Origin: JACDAN01 sp963842235
GTDB taxonomy: Bacteria > Actinomycetota > Thermoleophilia > Gaiellales > Gaiellaceae
DNA: 64,000 nucleotides
Assembly (NCBI GenBank): GCA_963842235.1
Contig: CAWJFT010000002.1
Span: 62,001-126,000, forward strand
Direction: 5' to 3'
The translations under genes and the position numbers were made by a program. Below are positions 34,171 to 42,385 of this stretch, piece by piece. Numbering within the stretch: position 1 is the stretch's first letter; the number at the start of each line of letters is the position of its first letter. The notes beneath the pieces were generated by a model. That model was not told the origin of the DNA and ran no database searches. It worked only from the letters and a program-made list of their open reading frames with translations.

Positions 34171-35081
34171 GAGCGATCGTCCTCCGCGAGACGGGCGGCC
34201 CCGGGCAGCTCGGGCTCGCGGAGGTGCCCGACCCCGAGCCCGGTGAGGGAGAGGTCGTCGTCCGCGTGCGGGCGGCGGGCGTCAACTTCGCCGACGTTCT
34301 CGTGCGGCAGGGGCGGTATCCGCAGCCGCCGGACTTGCCAACGGTGCCCGGGTCGGAGGTTGCGGGCGAGGTCGACGGCCGGCGCGTTATGGCGCTGCCG
34401 CGCGGCGGCGGCTATGCGGAGGCGATCGCCGTGGACGAGCGGCTCGTCGTGCCGCTTCCGGACGGCGCGTCGTTCGAGGAGGGCGCCGGTTTTCTCCTGA
34501 CGTTCTTGACGGCGTGGATCCCGCTGACGCGGCAGGTGCGTGTTCGGGAAGGGTCCGTGGTGCTGGTGCACGCCGGGTCCGGCGGAGTCGGGTCGGCGGC
34601 GATCCAGCTCGCGAAGCATCTGGGAGCCCGCGTGGTGGCGACGGCGAGCACGGACGAGAAGCGCGCCGTTGCGCTCGAGCAGGGTGCTGACGAGGCGTTT
34701 TCCTACGACGGGTTCGCCGAGAAGGTGCGGGCCGACGTCGTCCTCGATCCCGTCGGCGGCGAGGTCTTCACGCAGAGCTTCGGGGTGTTGAACCCGCTCG
34801 GCACCGTCGTGGCGTTGGGGTTCGCGGGCGGTTGGTGGGAGCCGCTGGATCCGGCGCCGCTCGTCGGCCGCAATCTGGGGCTCCAGGGCTTCTACCTCGG
34901 CCGGTTGATGCGGCACAACCCGGAGCTCGTGCGGGAGGCGATCGGTGAGCTGCTCGAGCTGTGGTCGTCAGGGGCCGTGAAGCCGCTCGTGGGCGCGACG
35001 TTCCCGCTGGAGCGGGCCGGAGAGGCGCACGAGCTGATCGAGTCGCGCGGCCATGTCGGCAAGGTCGTCCTTGTTCCCTAG
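34167..35081 (+). CDS. Quinone oxidoreductase-like MDR protein
   Basis: 304 aa. GVNFADVLVRQGRYP and PGSEVAGEV are the quinone-oxidoreductase version of the MDR fold without zinc ligands, and LVHAGSGGVGSAAIQLAKHLGARVVATAS is the NADPH-binding Rossmann motif. It probably reduces enones, quinones or enoyl-CoA. GTG start overlaps the ligase stop (GTGA); its end overlaps the next SDR start by 29 nt. Confidence 0.9.
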   Translation: MRAIVLRETGGPGQLGLAEVPDPEPGEGEVVVRVRAAGVNFADVLVRQGRYPQPPDLPTVPGSEVAGEVDGRRVMALPRGGGYAEAIAVDERLVVPLPDGASFEEGAGFLLTFLTAWIPLTRQVRVREGSVVLVHAGSGGVGSAAIQLAKHLGARVVATASTDEKRAVALEQGADEAFSYDGFAEKVRADVVLDPVGGEVFTQSFGVLNPLGTVVALGFAGGWWEPLDPAPLVGRNLGLQGFYLGRLMRHNPELVREAIGELLELWSSGAVKPLVGATFPLERAGEAHELIESRGHVGKVVLVP

Positions 35082-35763
35082 AACCGCGCTCGTGACGGGC
35101 TCGGCCGGCGGAATCGGACGGGCCATCGTCGCGCGGCTCGAGCGGGAGGGTGCGGAGGTCCTGGAGCTCGACCTTGTAACCGGGTTCGACGTGACCGCCC
35201 CGACTGCCTGGGAGTCGATCGAGCGCGTCGAGCTGGCCTGCCTGAACGCCGGTGTCACGACGAGCACGGCTGACATCACCGAGCTGACGGCCGACGAGTA
35301 TCGCCGCGTCGTCGCCGTCAACGTCGACGGCGTCGTCTACGGCGTGCGCCGGTTGGCGCGGGAGCTGGAGCAGGGCGACGCGATCGTCGTCACCTCCTCG
35401 CTCGCCGGCCTCACCGGCGTCGAGGGAGATCCGATCTATGCGCTGACGAAGCATGCGGTGATCGGCTTCGTGCGGTCGGTCGCGCCGCAGCTCGAGCGGC
35501 GCGGGGTGCGGATCAATGCCGTCTGCCCCGGCTTTGCAAATACGCCGATGGTGGCCGGAGAGCTGCGAGCCTCGCTCGAGGAGGCGGGCTTTCCGCTGCT
35601 GAGTCCTGAGGAGGTCGCCGAGGCGGTCCTGCTGGCCGCCCGAAGCGAGGGCACAGGCGAGGCGTGGATCGTCCAGCCGGGTCGGCCCCCCGAGCCGTAT
35701 CGCTTCCGTGGCATCCCCGGCCCGCGTGTCCCAGGCGCGGAAGGCGTCGCGCCACCGCTGTAG
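35053..35763 (+). CDS. SDR-family oxidoreductase
   Basis: 236 aa. ALVTGSAGGIGRAIVARLEREG is the cofactor motif, then LNAGV, Ser in VTSSLAGLTG and YALTK. The C-terminal RINAVCPGFANTPMV is typical of classical SDRs. The beta4 Asn motif is LNAG rather than NNAG. The substrate is unknown. ATG 35053 lies within the previous gene; a TTG at 35071 is an alternative. It closes the plus-strand operon that began at 29600; a perfect 19-bp palindrome follows its stop by 3 bp. Confidence 0.85.
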   Translation: MSARSSLFPRTALVTGSAGGIGRAIVARLEREGAEVLELDLVTGFDVTAPTAWESIERVELACLNAGVTTSTADITELTADEYRRVVAVNVDGVVYGVRRLARELEQGDAIVVTSSLAGLTGVEGDPIYALTKHAVIGFVRSVAPQLERRGVRINAVCPGFANTPMVAGELRASLEEAGFPLLSPEEVAEAVLLAARSEGTGEAWIVQPGRPPEPYRFRGIPGPRVPGAEGVAPPL

Positions 35764-35766
35764 ACA

Positions 35767-35785
35767 AAGTTACAAGTTGTAACTT
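35767..35785. repeat. GTWACAASTTGTWAC palindrome, site 3
   Basis: AAGTTACAAGTTGTAACTT, a perfect 9-1-9 palindrome between the SDR stop and the small gene at 35837. With site 4 it brackets that gene. Confidence 0.75.
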
Positions 35786-35836
35786 GACACCGAGGGGTCA
35801 CGCTTCCGCGTGTGTTGCCGAGGCAGGCTCCGGCTC

Positions 35837-36133
35837 GTGGTCAGGTCTGCCGCACGGATCTCGGATCGGTTGCACAAGCGCTTGCTCGAGCTCGACGACC
35901 CGGACGTCCCGATCGCCGAGACCTACCGCCGCGTCGCTGCCGAGGCCGAACGGCTCGGGCTGACGCGACCGAGCTACGAGCGAATCCGCGTGCTCGTCCA
36001 TCAGTCCCGCCGCTGGAAGCGCAAGCGCGGGCCGAGCACGACGAGCGTGCTCGTCGACGTCGCCTTCCGCCTCCGGCCCCCCGAGGCCGTCCTCGACCAG
36101 CTCTCGGGGATCGGCGTTCCCACTCGCCGCTAG
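35837..36133 (+). CDS. Small basic protein with a helix-turn-helix-like segment, unknown function
   Basis: About 98 aa from GTG 35837; a GTG at 35810 would add 9 residues. The centre VPIAETYRRVAAEAERLGLTRPSYERIRVLVHQSRRWKRKR reads as two helices, a turn and a recognition-like helix followed by a basic patch (key residues IAETYRRV, LGLTRPSYERIR). The tail VDVAFRLRPPEAVLDQLSG is more conserved in style. I do not recognise a named family. The gene is bracketed by two perfect copies of the window's palindrome family, so it may encode the protein that reads them (speculative). Confidence 0.6.
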   Translation: MVRSAARISDRLHKRLLELDDPDVPIAETYRRVAAEAERLGLTRPSYERIRVLVHQSRRWKRKRGPSTTSVLVDVAFRLRPPEAVLDQLSGIGVPTRR

Positions 36134-36145
36134 GGCCGAAGAGGG

Positions 36146-36166
36146 CAAGTAACAACTTGTTACTTG
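36146..36166. repeat. GTWACAASTTGTWAC palindrome, site 4
   Basis: A perfect 21-bp palindrome centred at 36156 with core GTAACAACTTGTTAC and CAA/TTG flanks. The TAA stop of the SnoaL-like gene (minus strand) is inside it. Confidence 0.75.
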
Positions 36167-36513
36167 TGCTCTCGGATCGCCATGTGCGTCACGAGGCCCT
36201 CGCGGAACGTGTAGACGTGGCGGACGACGCCGTCGGAGACGAGCTCGCCGGCGAGGTCTCGCACGACCTGGTGTACATCCACCAGGACCCGTCCCTCGGC
36301 GTCGACCTCGAACCGCAATGGCTCGACGCGCGATTCGATCAGCCCGAACTGCCGCTGCCAGTACGCACGGACGGCGTCATGCCCTCGCTCGCGGCCGCCC
36401 TCCATCCCGTTCGGCCAGTCCACATCAGGGTGCATTAGGGCCAGCGCGCCGTCGATGTCTCGGGCGTTGAACGCCTCGTACGCCCGCCGCAGAAGCCGTT
36501 CCTCTTCAGTCAA
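36160..36513 (-). CDS. SnoaL-like (NTF2 fold) protein
   Basis: 117 aa. LLRRAYEAFNARDIDGALALMHPDVDWPNGMEGG is the typical first helix and strand of SnoaL-like/NTF2 proteins, and the rest alternates beta strands (VEPLRFEVDAEGRVLVDVHQVVRD). These folds serve as ketosteroid-isomerase-like enzymes, hydrolases or binding proteins; no catalytic residue set is decisive here. TTG start overlaps the stop of the MDR oxidoreductase (TTGA). Confidence 0.8.
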   Translation of the reverse strand: MTEEERLLRRAYEAFNARDIDGALALMHPDVDWPNGMEGGRERGHDAVRAYWQRQFGLIESRVEPLRFEVDAEGRVLVDVHQVVRDLAGELVSDGVVRHVYTFREGLVTHMAIREHK

Positions 36514-37529
36514 GCGCCGCGCTCGGCGACCTTCACGAGCGCCTTGCCTCGGTTCTCGCCCCGCAACATGCCCATGAAGGCCGCGGGGGCGTTCTCGAGC
36601 CCTTCGGTCACGTCCTCGCGCCACGTGATCTTCCCCTCGGCGACCCACCGCGCGAGCCTCGCCGCAGCCTCGTCGAACCGGTGCGCGTAATCGGAGACGA
36701 GGAAGCCCTCCATCCGCGCGCGGAAGACGATCAAGAGGCTCGGCACGAACGTCGGGTCGGGCCGCTCGAGGTTGTACTGGGAGATCTGCCCGCAGATGAC
36801 GATCCGCGCGCCGACGTTCAACCGCCCATAGACAGACCCGGACACGTCCCCACCGACGTTGTCGAAGTAGACATCAACACCGTCCGGACATGCCGCCTTC
36901 AGCTCTGACCGAAAGTCCTCTTCCTTGTAGTCGATCGCGATGTCGTAGCCGTAGAGCGTGCAGTCGGTGCACTTGTCGGGGCCACCGGCAATCCCGACCG
37001 TGCGGCAGCCCATGAGCTTCGCGATCTGCCCGACGACCTGACCGACGGCGCCCGCCGCGCCTGAAACGACGACGGTGTCACCCGGGCGCGGCCGGCCAAC
37101 GTCCAGCAGCCCGAAGTACGCCGTGAGCCCGGTCTGCCCGACGACGTGCAGCGCCAGCGTCGGCGGATCGAGCGCCTCCGGGACCTTCCGCAGCGACCCG
37201 GCCCGCGCCACCGCGTACTCCTGCCAACCGAGCTGTCCAATCGCGAGATCGCCGGGAGCAAACCGCCGGTCGTTGCTCTCGACGACCTCGCCGAGCGACT
37301 GCGACGTGATGACGTCCCCGCGCTCGAGCGGCCGTGCATACGAGCGCGCCTCGCTCATCCGCCCACGCTGGTACGGATCGACGGACACCCAGAGCGTCCG
37401 GACCAGGACTTCGCCGGGACCCGGCTCGCCAGCCGCGACCTCGTCAACGGCGAAATCCGACTCCTTTGGAAAGCCGACGGGACGCTCGGCGAGCGTCACC
37501 CGCCGGTTTGTCTTCACGAGAACCGCCAT
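36510..37529 (-). CDS. NADP-dependent MDR oxidoreductase (prostaglandin/curcumin reductase-like)
   Basis: 339 aa. The N-terminus VTLAERPVGFPKESDF and VSVDPYQRGRMSE are those of the leukotriene B4 dehydrogenase/CurA group, with DTVVVSGAAGAVGQVVGQIAKLMGCRTVGIAGG as the NADPH motif. These enzymes reduce the double bond of alpha,beta-unsaturated ketones. It overlaps the upstream acyl-CoA dehydrogenase by 16 nt and the downstream SnoaL gene by 4 nt, forming a three-gene minus operon. Confidence 0.9.
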   Translation of the reverse strand: MAVLVKTNRRVTLAERPVGFPKESDFAVDEVAAGEPGPGEVLVRTLWVSVDPYQRGRMSEARSYARPLERGDVITSQSLGEVVESNDRRFAPGDLAIGQLGWQEYAVARAGSLRKVPEALDPPTLALHVVGQTGLTAYFGLLDVGRPRPGDTVVVSGAAGAVGQVVGQIAKLMGCRTVGIAGGPDKCTDCTLYGYDIAIDYKEEDFRSELKAACPDGVDVYFDNVGGDVSGSVYGRLNVGARIVICGQISQYNLERPDPTFVPSLLIVFRARMEGFLVSDYAHRFDEAAARLARWVAEGKITWREDVTEGLENAPAAFMGMLRGENRGKALVKVAERGA

Positions 37530-38716
37530 ACCCCGCCCTTCTCGAACTCGCGCAGGATCCGCCTGCTCACGACCATGCGATGGACCTCATCGGGCCCGTC
37601 GTAGATCCGCGCCGCCCGCGCGTTCGCGTACATCTCCGCCAGCGGCGTTTCGTCGGTCAACCCTCGCGCCCCGTGCACCTGGATCGCCCGATCGATCACG
37701 TCGTGGAGGGCTCCCGCCGCGTAGTACTTGATCACGGAGACCTCGACCCGCGCCTCGTCACCCTCGTCGATCTTCCGCGCCGCATCCAGCGTCATCAGCC
37801 GGCAGGCGTGGATCTCGGCGGCCGAGTCGGCGATCCAGTTCTGCACCGTCTGCTTGTCGGCGAGCCGTGAGCCGAAAGCCTCTCGCTCGAGCGCGTACGA
37901 GCAGAGCAGCTCGAACGCCCGCTGCATCTGGCCGAGCCAGCGCATGACGTGATGGATCCGCCCCGGGCCGAGCCGCTTCTGCGCGATCCGGAAGCCGTCG
38001 CCGGGCTTACCCAACGTGTTCGCGACCGGAACGCGCACGCCGCGGTACCAGACCTCGCAGTGCGTCGACCAGCCGCTTCCGGCATGGCCGAGCACCGGGA
38101 TCGGCCGTGCGATCTCGACGCCCGGCGTATCCGCTGGAACCACGATCTGCGACGCCCGCCGGTGCGGCTCCGCGTCCCGATCGGTGACCGCCATCACGAT
38201 CCCGAACGCCGCGCCGTCGGCGCCGGACGAGAACCACTTGTGCCCGTCGATCACCCACTCGTCGCCGTCCCGCACCGCCCTGGTCCGCAGCGTGGTCGGA
38301 TCCGACCCGGGCACCTCCGGCTCGGTCATCGAGAAGAACGAGCGGATCTCTCCCGCGACGAGCGGTCGCAGCCAGCGCTCCTTCTGCTCCTCGGTCCCGA
38401 ACAGGTGCAGGATTTCCGCGTTGCCGGCGTCCGGTGCCTGGCACCCGAAGACGAGCTGGGCGTACGTCGAGCGGCCGATCTCCTCGTTCAGGTGTGCGTA
38501 AGGAAGGAATCCCTGGCCGGTGCCGCCTGCCTCCGGCGGAACGTGCGGAGCCCACAAGCCCTCCGCCTTGGCCTTGGCCCGCAGCGACGTGATCAACTCG
38601 GCGTCGTCGGCCTGCAACGCCCGCTCGTTCGGGTAGACGTGCTCCTCCATGAACGCGCGGTACCGAGCGCGCAGCTCCTGGATCTCCTCCGAGGGAGCGA
38701 GTTCCGTGACCGCCAT
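37514..38716 (-). CDS. Acyl-CoA dehydrogenase (FadE/ACAD11-like)
   Basis: 400 aa. WAPHVPPEAGGTGQGFLPYAHLNEEIGRS, FFSMTEPEVPGSDPTTLRTRAV (FAD/acyl pocket) and the C-terminal IQVHGARGLTDETPLAEMYANARAARIYDGPDEVHRMVVSRRIL are typical of the large-chain/ACAD10-11 group. In the usual catalytic position the motif is DGPDEVH, with Asp instead of Glu as often seen in this subgroup. ATG 38716, with TACGAT 9 nt upstream. Divergent from the LLM gene with only 18 bp between starts. Confidence 0.92.
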   Translation of the reverse strand: MAVTELAPSEEIQELRARYRAFMEEHVYPNERALQADDAELITSLRAKAKAEGLWAPHVPPEAGGTGQGFLPYAHLNEEIGRSTYAQLVFGCQAPDAGNAEILHLFGTEEQKERWLRPLVAGEIRSFFSMTEPEVPGSDPTTLRTRAVRDGDEWVIDGHKWFSSGADGAAFGIVMAVTDRDAEPHRRASQIVVPADTPGVEIARPIPVLGHAGSGWSTHCEVWYRGVRVPVANTLGKPGDGFRIAQKRLGPGRIHHVMRWLGQMQRAFELLCSYALEREAFGSRLADKQTVQNWIADSAAEIHACRLMTLDAARKIDEGDEARVEVSVIKYYAAGALHDVIDRAIQVHGARGLTDETPLAEMYANARAARIYDGPDEVHRMVVSRRILREFEKGGVWRFS

Positions 38717-38721
38717 CGGTT

Positions 38722-38731
38722 TAGCATCGTA
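38722..38731. promoter_or_regulatory. Overlapping divergent -10 elements
   Basis: TAGCAT (38722-38727) lies 7 nt before the plus GTG at 38735. On the minus strand TACGAT (38731-38726) lies 9 nt before ATG 38716. Both genes would be transcribed without leaders from overlapping hexamers, the same design as at 29587-29593. Confidence 0.5.
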
Positions 38732-38734
38732 TGC

Positions 38735-39741
38735 GTGCGGCTCGGCTTCTACATGGGGTACGCGCCGCCCGGGACGAACCCGACGGAGCTGGTGGCGCTC
38801 GCGCAGGAAGCCGAGCGCCTCGGCTACGACTCGGCCTGGGCGGCGGAAGCGTGGGGAACGGACGCGGCAACGGTGCTCGCGTGGCTCGCGGCGACGACGA
38901 GCACGCTCAAGATTGGCTCGGCGATCTTCCAGATCCCGGCCCGCACGCCGGCGAACACCGCGATGACCGCGGCGACGCTCGATCTGATGTCGGGCGGCCG
39001 CTTCCTGCTCGGGCTGGGGCTGTCCGGCCCGCAGGTCGTCGAGGGCTGGCACGGCGAGCCGTGGGGAAAGCCGCTCGCCAAGACGCGCGAATACGTCGAG
39101 ATCGTCCGGAGCGTCCTGCGCCGGGAGACGCTCGAGTACGACGGCGGGCAGTACCAGGTGCCGTACGCGGGCCCCGGCGCGACGGGACTCGGGAAGCCGC
39201 TGAAGCTGATGGCCCGGCCGCTCCGCGCGGAGATCCCCATCTACCTCGCAGCCTTCAAGCCCCGGGCGGTCGAGCTCGCCGCCGAGATCGCAGACGGCTG
39301 GCTGCCGATCTTCTACTCCCCTGAGCGCGCCCGCGAGACCTTCCCGGCGCCCTTTTCGCGGGACAACGGCTTCGACATCGCTCCGGCCGTCCCCGCCCTC
39401 GTCGCCGACGACATCGAGACCGCCCGCGACGCGCTCCGCGGGTACTACGCGCTCTACATCGGCGGCATGGGCGCGCGCGGCGCGAACTTCTACAACGACC
39501 TTGCCGTGAGCTACGGCTATGAAAAGGAGGCGAAGCAGATCCAGGACCTCTTCCTCGACGGGAAACAACGCGACGCGGCGGCGGCGGTCCCAGTTGGGCT
39601 GATCGACGAGATGGCGCTCGTCGGCCCGCCCGACCGGATCAAGGATCGCCTCGCCGCCTGGAAGGACTCAGGCGCGACGACACTCTTGATCTCGACCCGC
39701 GACCAGGCGACACTGCGGGCCGTCGCCGAGGCGTCTCATGA
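38735..39741 (+). CDS. LLM-class (F420-dependent-type) flavin oxidoreductase (frameshift at last codons)
   Basis: About 335 aa. VRLGFYMGYAPP, LAQEAERLGYDSAWAAEAWGTDA, GSAIFQIPARTPANTAMTAATLDLMSGGRFLLGLGLSGPQVVEGWHG and DRIKDRLAAWKDSGATTLLIS form the complete luciferase-like TIM barrel of F420-dependent enzymes. In the given sequence the frame has no stop and would run through the next gene. One missing G at about 39731-39733 would give the ending RAVAEAVS with TGA overlapping the next ATG (ATGA), so a single-base deletion is likely. Confidence 0.83.
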
Positions 39742-40499
39742 AGCTGTTCGACCTCTCCGGCAAGACCGCGATCGTCACGGGCGGCGGCAAGGGCATCGGC
39801 CGCCAGATGGCCGAAGGGCTCGCCGAGGCGGGCGCCAATGTCGTCGTCTGCGCCCGCCAGGCCGAGCGCTGCGAGCAGGCGGCGGCGGAGCTCGAGCAGC
39901 TCGGCGTGCGCGCGCTCGGGCTCGGGTGCGACGTCCGCGACCCGGAGCAGATTCAGGCCGTCGTGGCGCGGACACTCGGAGAGTTCGGCGCAGTCGACAT
40001 CCTCGTGAACAACGCCGGCACGGTCTGGGGCGCGACTCCCGAGGACATGCCGCTGGAGGGCTGGCAGAAGGTCGTGGACGTCAACCTGACCGGCGTCTTC
40101 CTCTTCTCGCAGGCGGCGGGACGGGCGATGATCGACGGCTCCGGTGGCGCGATCGTCAACATCGCGTCTGTGGCCGGGCTCCACGGCTCTCCCGCCGAGA
40201 TCACGAACACCATCGTCTACCACGCGACGAAGGGCGGGGTGATCGCGTTCACGCGAGACCTGGCATGGAAGTGGGCGCGGCACGGCATCCGGGTCAACGC
40301 GATCGCGCCGGGCTGGTTCCCTTCGGACATGGCCAACTTCGTCCTCAACCAGCACGGAGACGAGCTGGTCACGCATGTCCCTCTCGGCAGGTTCGGCGGG
40401 CCAGGCGACCTCAAAGGCCCCGTCGTCTTCCTGGCCTCGGACGCCTCGGCCTATGTCACCGGCCACACGCTCGTCGTCGACGGAGGCCAATCGGCTTGA
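39738..40499 (+). CDS. SDR-family oxidoreductase (3-oxoacyl reductase-like)
   Basis: 253 aa. TAIVTGGGKGIGRQMAEGLAEAGANVVVCAR is the Rossmann motif, then NNAGTVWG, catalytic Ser in NIASVAGLHG and YHATK, and the C-terminal PLGRFGGPGDLKGPVVFLASDASAYVTGHTLVVDGG typical of FabG-like and gluconate-5-dehydrogenase-like SDRs. The substrate is not determined. It is linked by ATGA to the LLM gene and by TTGA to the phosphotransferase gene. Confidence 0.9.
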   Translation: MKLFDLSGKTAIVTGGGKGIGRQMAEGLAEAGANVVVCARQAERCEQAAAELEQLGVRALGLGCDVRDPEQIQAVVARTLGEFGAVDILVNNAGTVWGATPEDMPLEGWQKVVDVNLTGVFLFSQAAGRAMIDGSGGAIVNIASVAGLHGSPAEITNTIVYHATKGGVIAFTRDLAWKWARHGIRVNAIAPGWFPSDMANFVLNQHGDELVTHVPLGRFGGPGDLKGPVVFLASDASAYVTGHTLVVDGGQSA

Positions 40500-41425
40500 G
40501 CGCCGCCCCCTGGGCGGACGAACTGGAGGCGAGGCTCGGGCGTCGCGTGACGTCCATGCGCCTGCTTCCCGGCGGCGCCTCGAAGGAGGCCTGGGCGGTC
40601 GAGGCCGACGGAGAGCGAGTGCTCGTCCGGCGCGCCGGTGGCGGCGTGATCCACGAGGGGACGCTGTCGCTGGAGAACGAGTTCCAGGTGCTCGAGGCGG
40701 CGCTCGAGGCCGGCGTCAAGGTGCCCCGTCCCGTCGCGTACTTGGGCGAGCTCGGCGGTCGCGAGGCGTTCGCGATGGAGCTCGTCGAGGGCGAGACGAT
40801 CGGCCGTCGCATCGTCCGCGACCCGCCGCCGGGTCTGGACGTCGATCTCGCGGAGGAGCTGGCCAAGATCCATTCGATTCCGACCGAGCGGCTGCCGTTT
40901 CTTGCCTCGGGTGACGTCCTCGAGCGCTTCGAGCACGAGCTCGACACCGTCGGCGAGCCGCATCCGGCAATCGAGTACGGCCTTTGGTGGCTGCGGGAGC
41001 GTCGGCCCGAGCCCCTCGCCGACGTCGTCAGCCACGGCGACTTTCGTCTCGGCAACGTTGCCGTATCGGAGCGCGGGCTTGGCTATGTCCTCGACTGGGA
41101 GTTTGCGCACTTGTCCGACCCCCGCGAGGACGTCAGCTGGCCGCTCGTGCGGGCGTGGCGGTTCGGCGGCGACGAGCGCAGGCTCGGCGGCTTCGCCCGA
41201 GTCGACCTGTACCTGGAGACCTACAACGCCCTGACCGGCCGATCGATCTCCGAGGCCGACCTGGACTGGTGGGAGGTGCTCGGTAACGTCAAGTGGGGGA
41301 TCGGCTGCCTGACCCAATGCCGCCGGCATCTAACCGGCGTCGACCGGAGCGTCGAGTATGCGGTGCTGGGCAGGATGGCCGCCGAGATGGAGTACGAGTT
41401 GCTCGACCTGATCGAACGTGCCTGA
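40496..41425 (+). CDS. APH-family phosphotransferase (ACAD10/11 kinase-like)
   Basis: 309 aa. LPGGASKEAWAVEADGERVLVRR is the nucleotide loop region, VVSHGDFRLGNVAVSERGLGYVLDWEFAHLSDPREDVSW contains the HGDxxxxN catalytic loop and the DWE metal motif of aminoglycoside/choline kinase folds. The closest functional theme is the kinase half of ACAD10/11, which phosphorylates 4-hydroxyacyl-CoAs. The neighbours fit: acyl-CoA dehydrogenase, DUF6285 and a histidine phosphatase. TTG start. Confidence 0.88.
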   Translation: MSAAPWADELEARLGRRVTSMRLLPGGASKEAWAVEADGERVLVRRAGGGVIHEGTLSLENEFQVLEAALEAGVKVPRPVAYLGELGGREAFAMELVEGETIGRRIVRDPPPGLDVDLAEELAKIHSIPTERLPFLASGDVLERFEHELDTVGEPHPAIEYGLWWLRERRPEPLADVVSHGDFRLGNVAVSERGLGYVLDWEFAHLSDPREDVSWPLVRAWRFGGDERRLGGFARVDLYLETYNALTGRSISEADLDWWEVLGNVKWGIGCLTQCRRHLTGVDRSVEYAVLGRMAAEMEYELLDLIERA

Positions 41426-41726
41426 TCGCCCGACCGCACCGGAGCTGATCGAGGCCGTCTTCGAGTTCCTCTCCGACGAGCTCCTGCCAACCCTCGACGA
41501 CCACCGGATGAAGTTCCGGACGCTGGTCGCGATGAACGCACTCGCGATCGCGCGGCGCGAGCTCGAGGAAAGTTACAACTTGTTACTAAGTCCCGAAGAC
41601 GTCACGGAGCTCGCCCGACGGATCAGGGCCGGCGACCCGCCCGACGACGCGCTCCCGCTGCTCAAGGAGCACGTCGCGGCGAAGCTCCGGATCTCCAACC
41701 CGGCCTACCTGGACAAGTACGAATGA
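41418..41726 (+). CDS. DUF6285-type small protein
   Basis: 102 aa. PTAPELIEAVFEFLSDELLPTLDDHRMKFRTLVAMNALAIARRELE is the pattern of DUF6285, proteins of unknown function usually encoded beside ACAD10-like phosphotransferases. It is acidic and helical. It overlaps the kinase by 8 nt and the histidine phosphatase by 4 nt. A copy of the palindrome family lies inside the gene and encodes SYNLLLS. Confidence 0.78.
   Translation: MPDRPTAPELIEAVFEFLSDELLPTLDDHRMKFRTLVAMNALAIARRELEESYNLLLSPEDVTELARRIRAGDPPDDALPLLKEHVAAKLRISNPAYLDKYE
41572..41586. repeat. GTWACAASTTGTWAC palindrome, site 5 (within a gene)
   Basis: GTTACAACTTGTTAC matches the degenerate consensus, with one asymmetric pair. It lies inside the DUF6285 coding region, 137 bp before the histidine phosphatase start. 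Confidence 0.55.
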
Positions 41727-42385
41727 GCCGCCGCCGGATCTACCTCATGCGCCACGCCCGCGTGTCGTACTTCGAGGATGGACGCCCGGTTCGCCCCGAC
41801 CTCGTCCCGCTGACCGACGAAGGCCGCGAGCAGGCGCGCGCCGCCGCAGCGGTCCTCGACGGAATCCAGTTCGACCGCGTGATCACGAGCGGCCTCCCGC
41901 GCACACTCGAGACGGCCCGCATCGTCGCCCCCGACGCGGAGCCGGAGTCCTGGCCGGAGCTGCGTGAGATCGAGTCGGGCCGTCTCGGCGACATCCCCGA
42001 AGACGAGCTCGAGCGCGCGTTCGTCGAGACCTGGCGCCGCGTCGTGCCCGAAGACGCGCGTTTCCTTGCCGGCGAGACCGTCGGCTCGCTGCTCGACCGC
42101 GTGCTGCCCGCGGTCGACCTCCTCATAGCGGATCCCGACTGGGACGTCGTCCTCGCCGTTCTCCACGGCGGCGTCAACCGGGCGATCCTCTCCTACGCGC
42201 TGACCGGCGGGCGCGCCTTCCTCGGGAACTTCGAGCAGTCCCCGGGCTGCATCAACGTCCTCGACGTCGGCGGCGACGACTGGGTCGTTCGAGCCGTCAA
42301 CACGTCGCCTACGGACCTCGCCCACCGAGTCGGCCGGCTGCGGACGATGGAGGAGCTCTGGGCGGAGTTCAGGCCGCCGGCCTGA
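41723..42385 (+). CDS. Histidine phosphatase family protein
   Basis: 220 aa. IYLMRHARVSYF has the RHG-type catalytic RH motif, VITSGLPRTLETARIV the second arginine region, and VVLAVLHGGVNRAILS the second catalytic His. Family members are phosphoglycerate mutases or phosphatases of small molecules. Its genetic linkage with an ACAD10-like kinase suggests it removes or monitors the phosphate of a phosphorylated hydroxyacyl intermediate (inference). Its end overlaps the TetR gene on the other strand by 17 nt. Confidence 0.88.
   Translation: MSRRRIYLMRHARVSYFEDGRPVRPDLVPLTDEGREQARAAAAVLDGIQFDRVITSGLPRTLETARIVAPDAEPESWPELREIESGRLGDIPEDELERAFVETWRRVVPEDARFLAGETVGSLLDRVLPAVDLLIADPDWDVVLAVLHGGVNRAILSYALTGGRAFLGNFEQSPGCINVLDVGGDDWVVRAVNTSPTDLAHRVGRLRTMEELWAEFRPPA

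Noticed and set aside
38735..41425. One giant fused protein of LLM oxidoreductase and phosphotransferase in a continuous frame
   Set aside because: The middle part is out of frame with an intact SDR gene and looks like noise; a single missing base at the LLM end explains the open frame.
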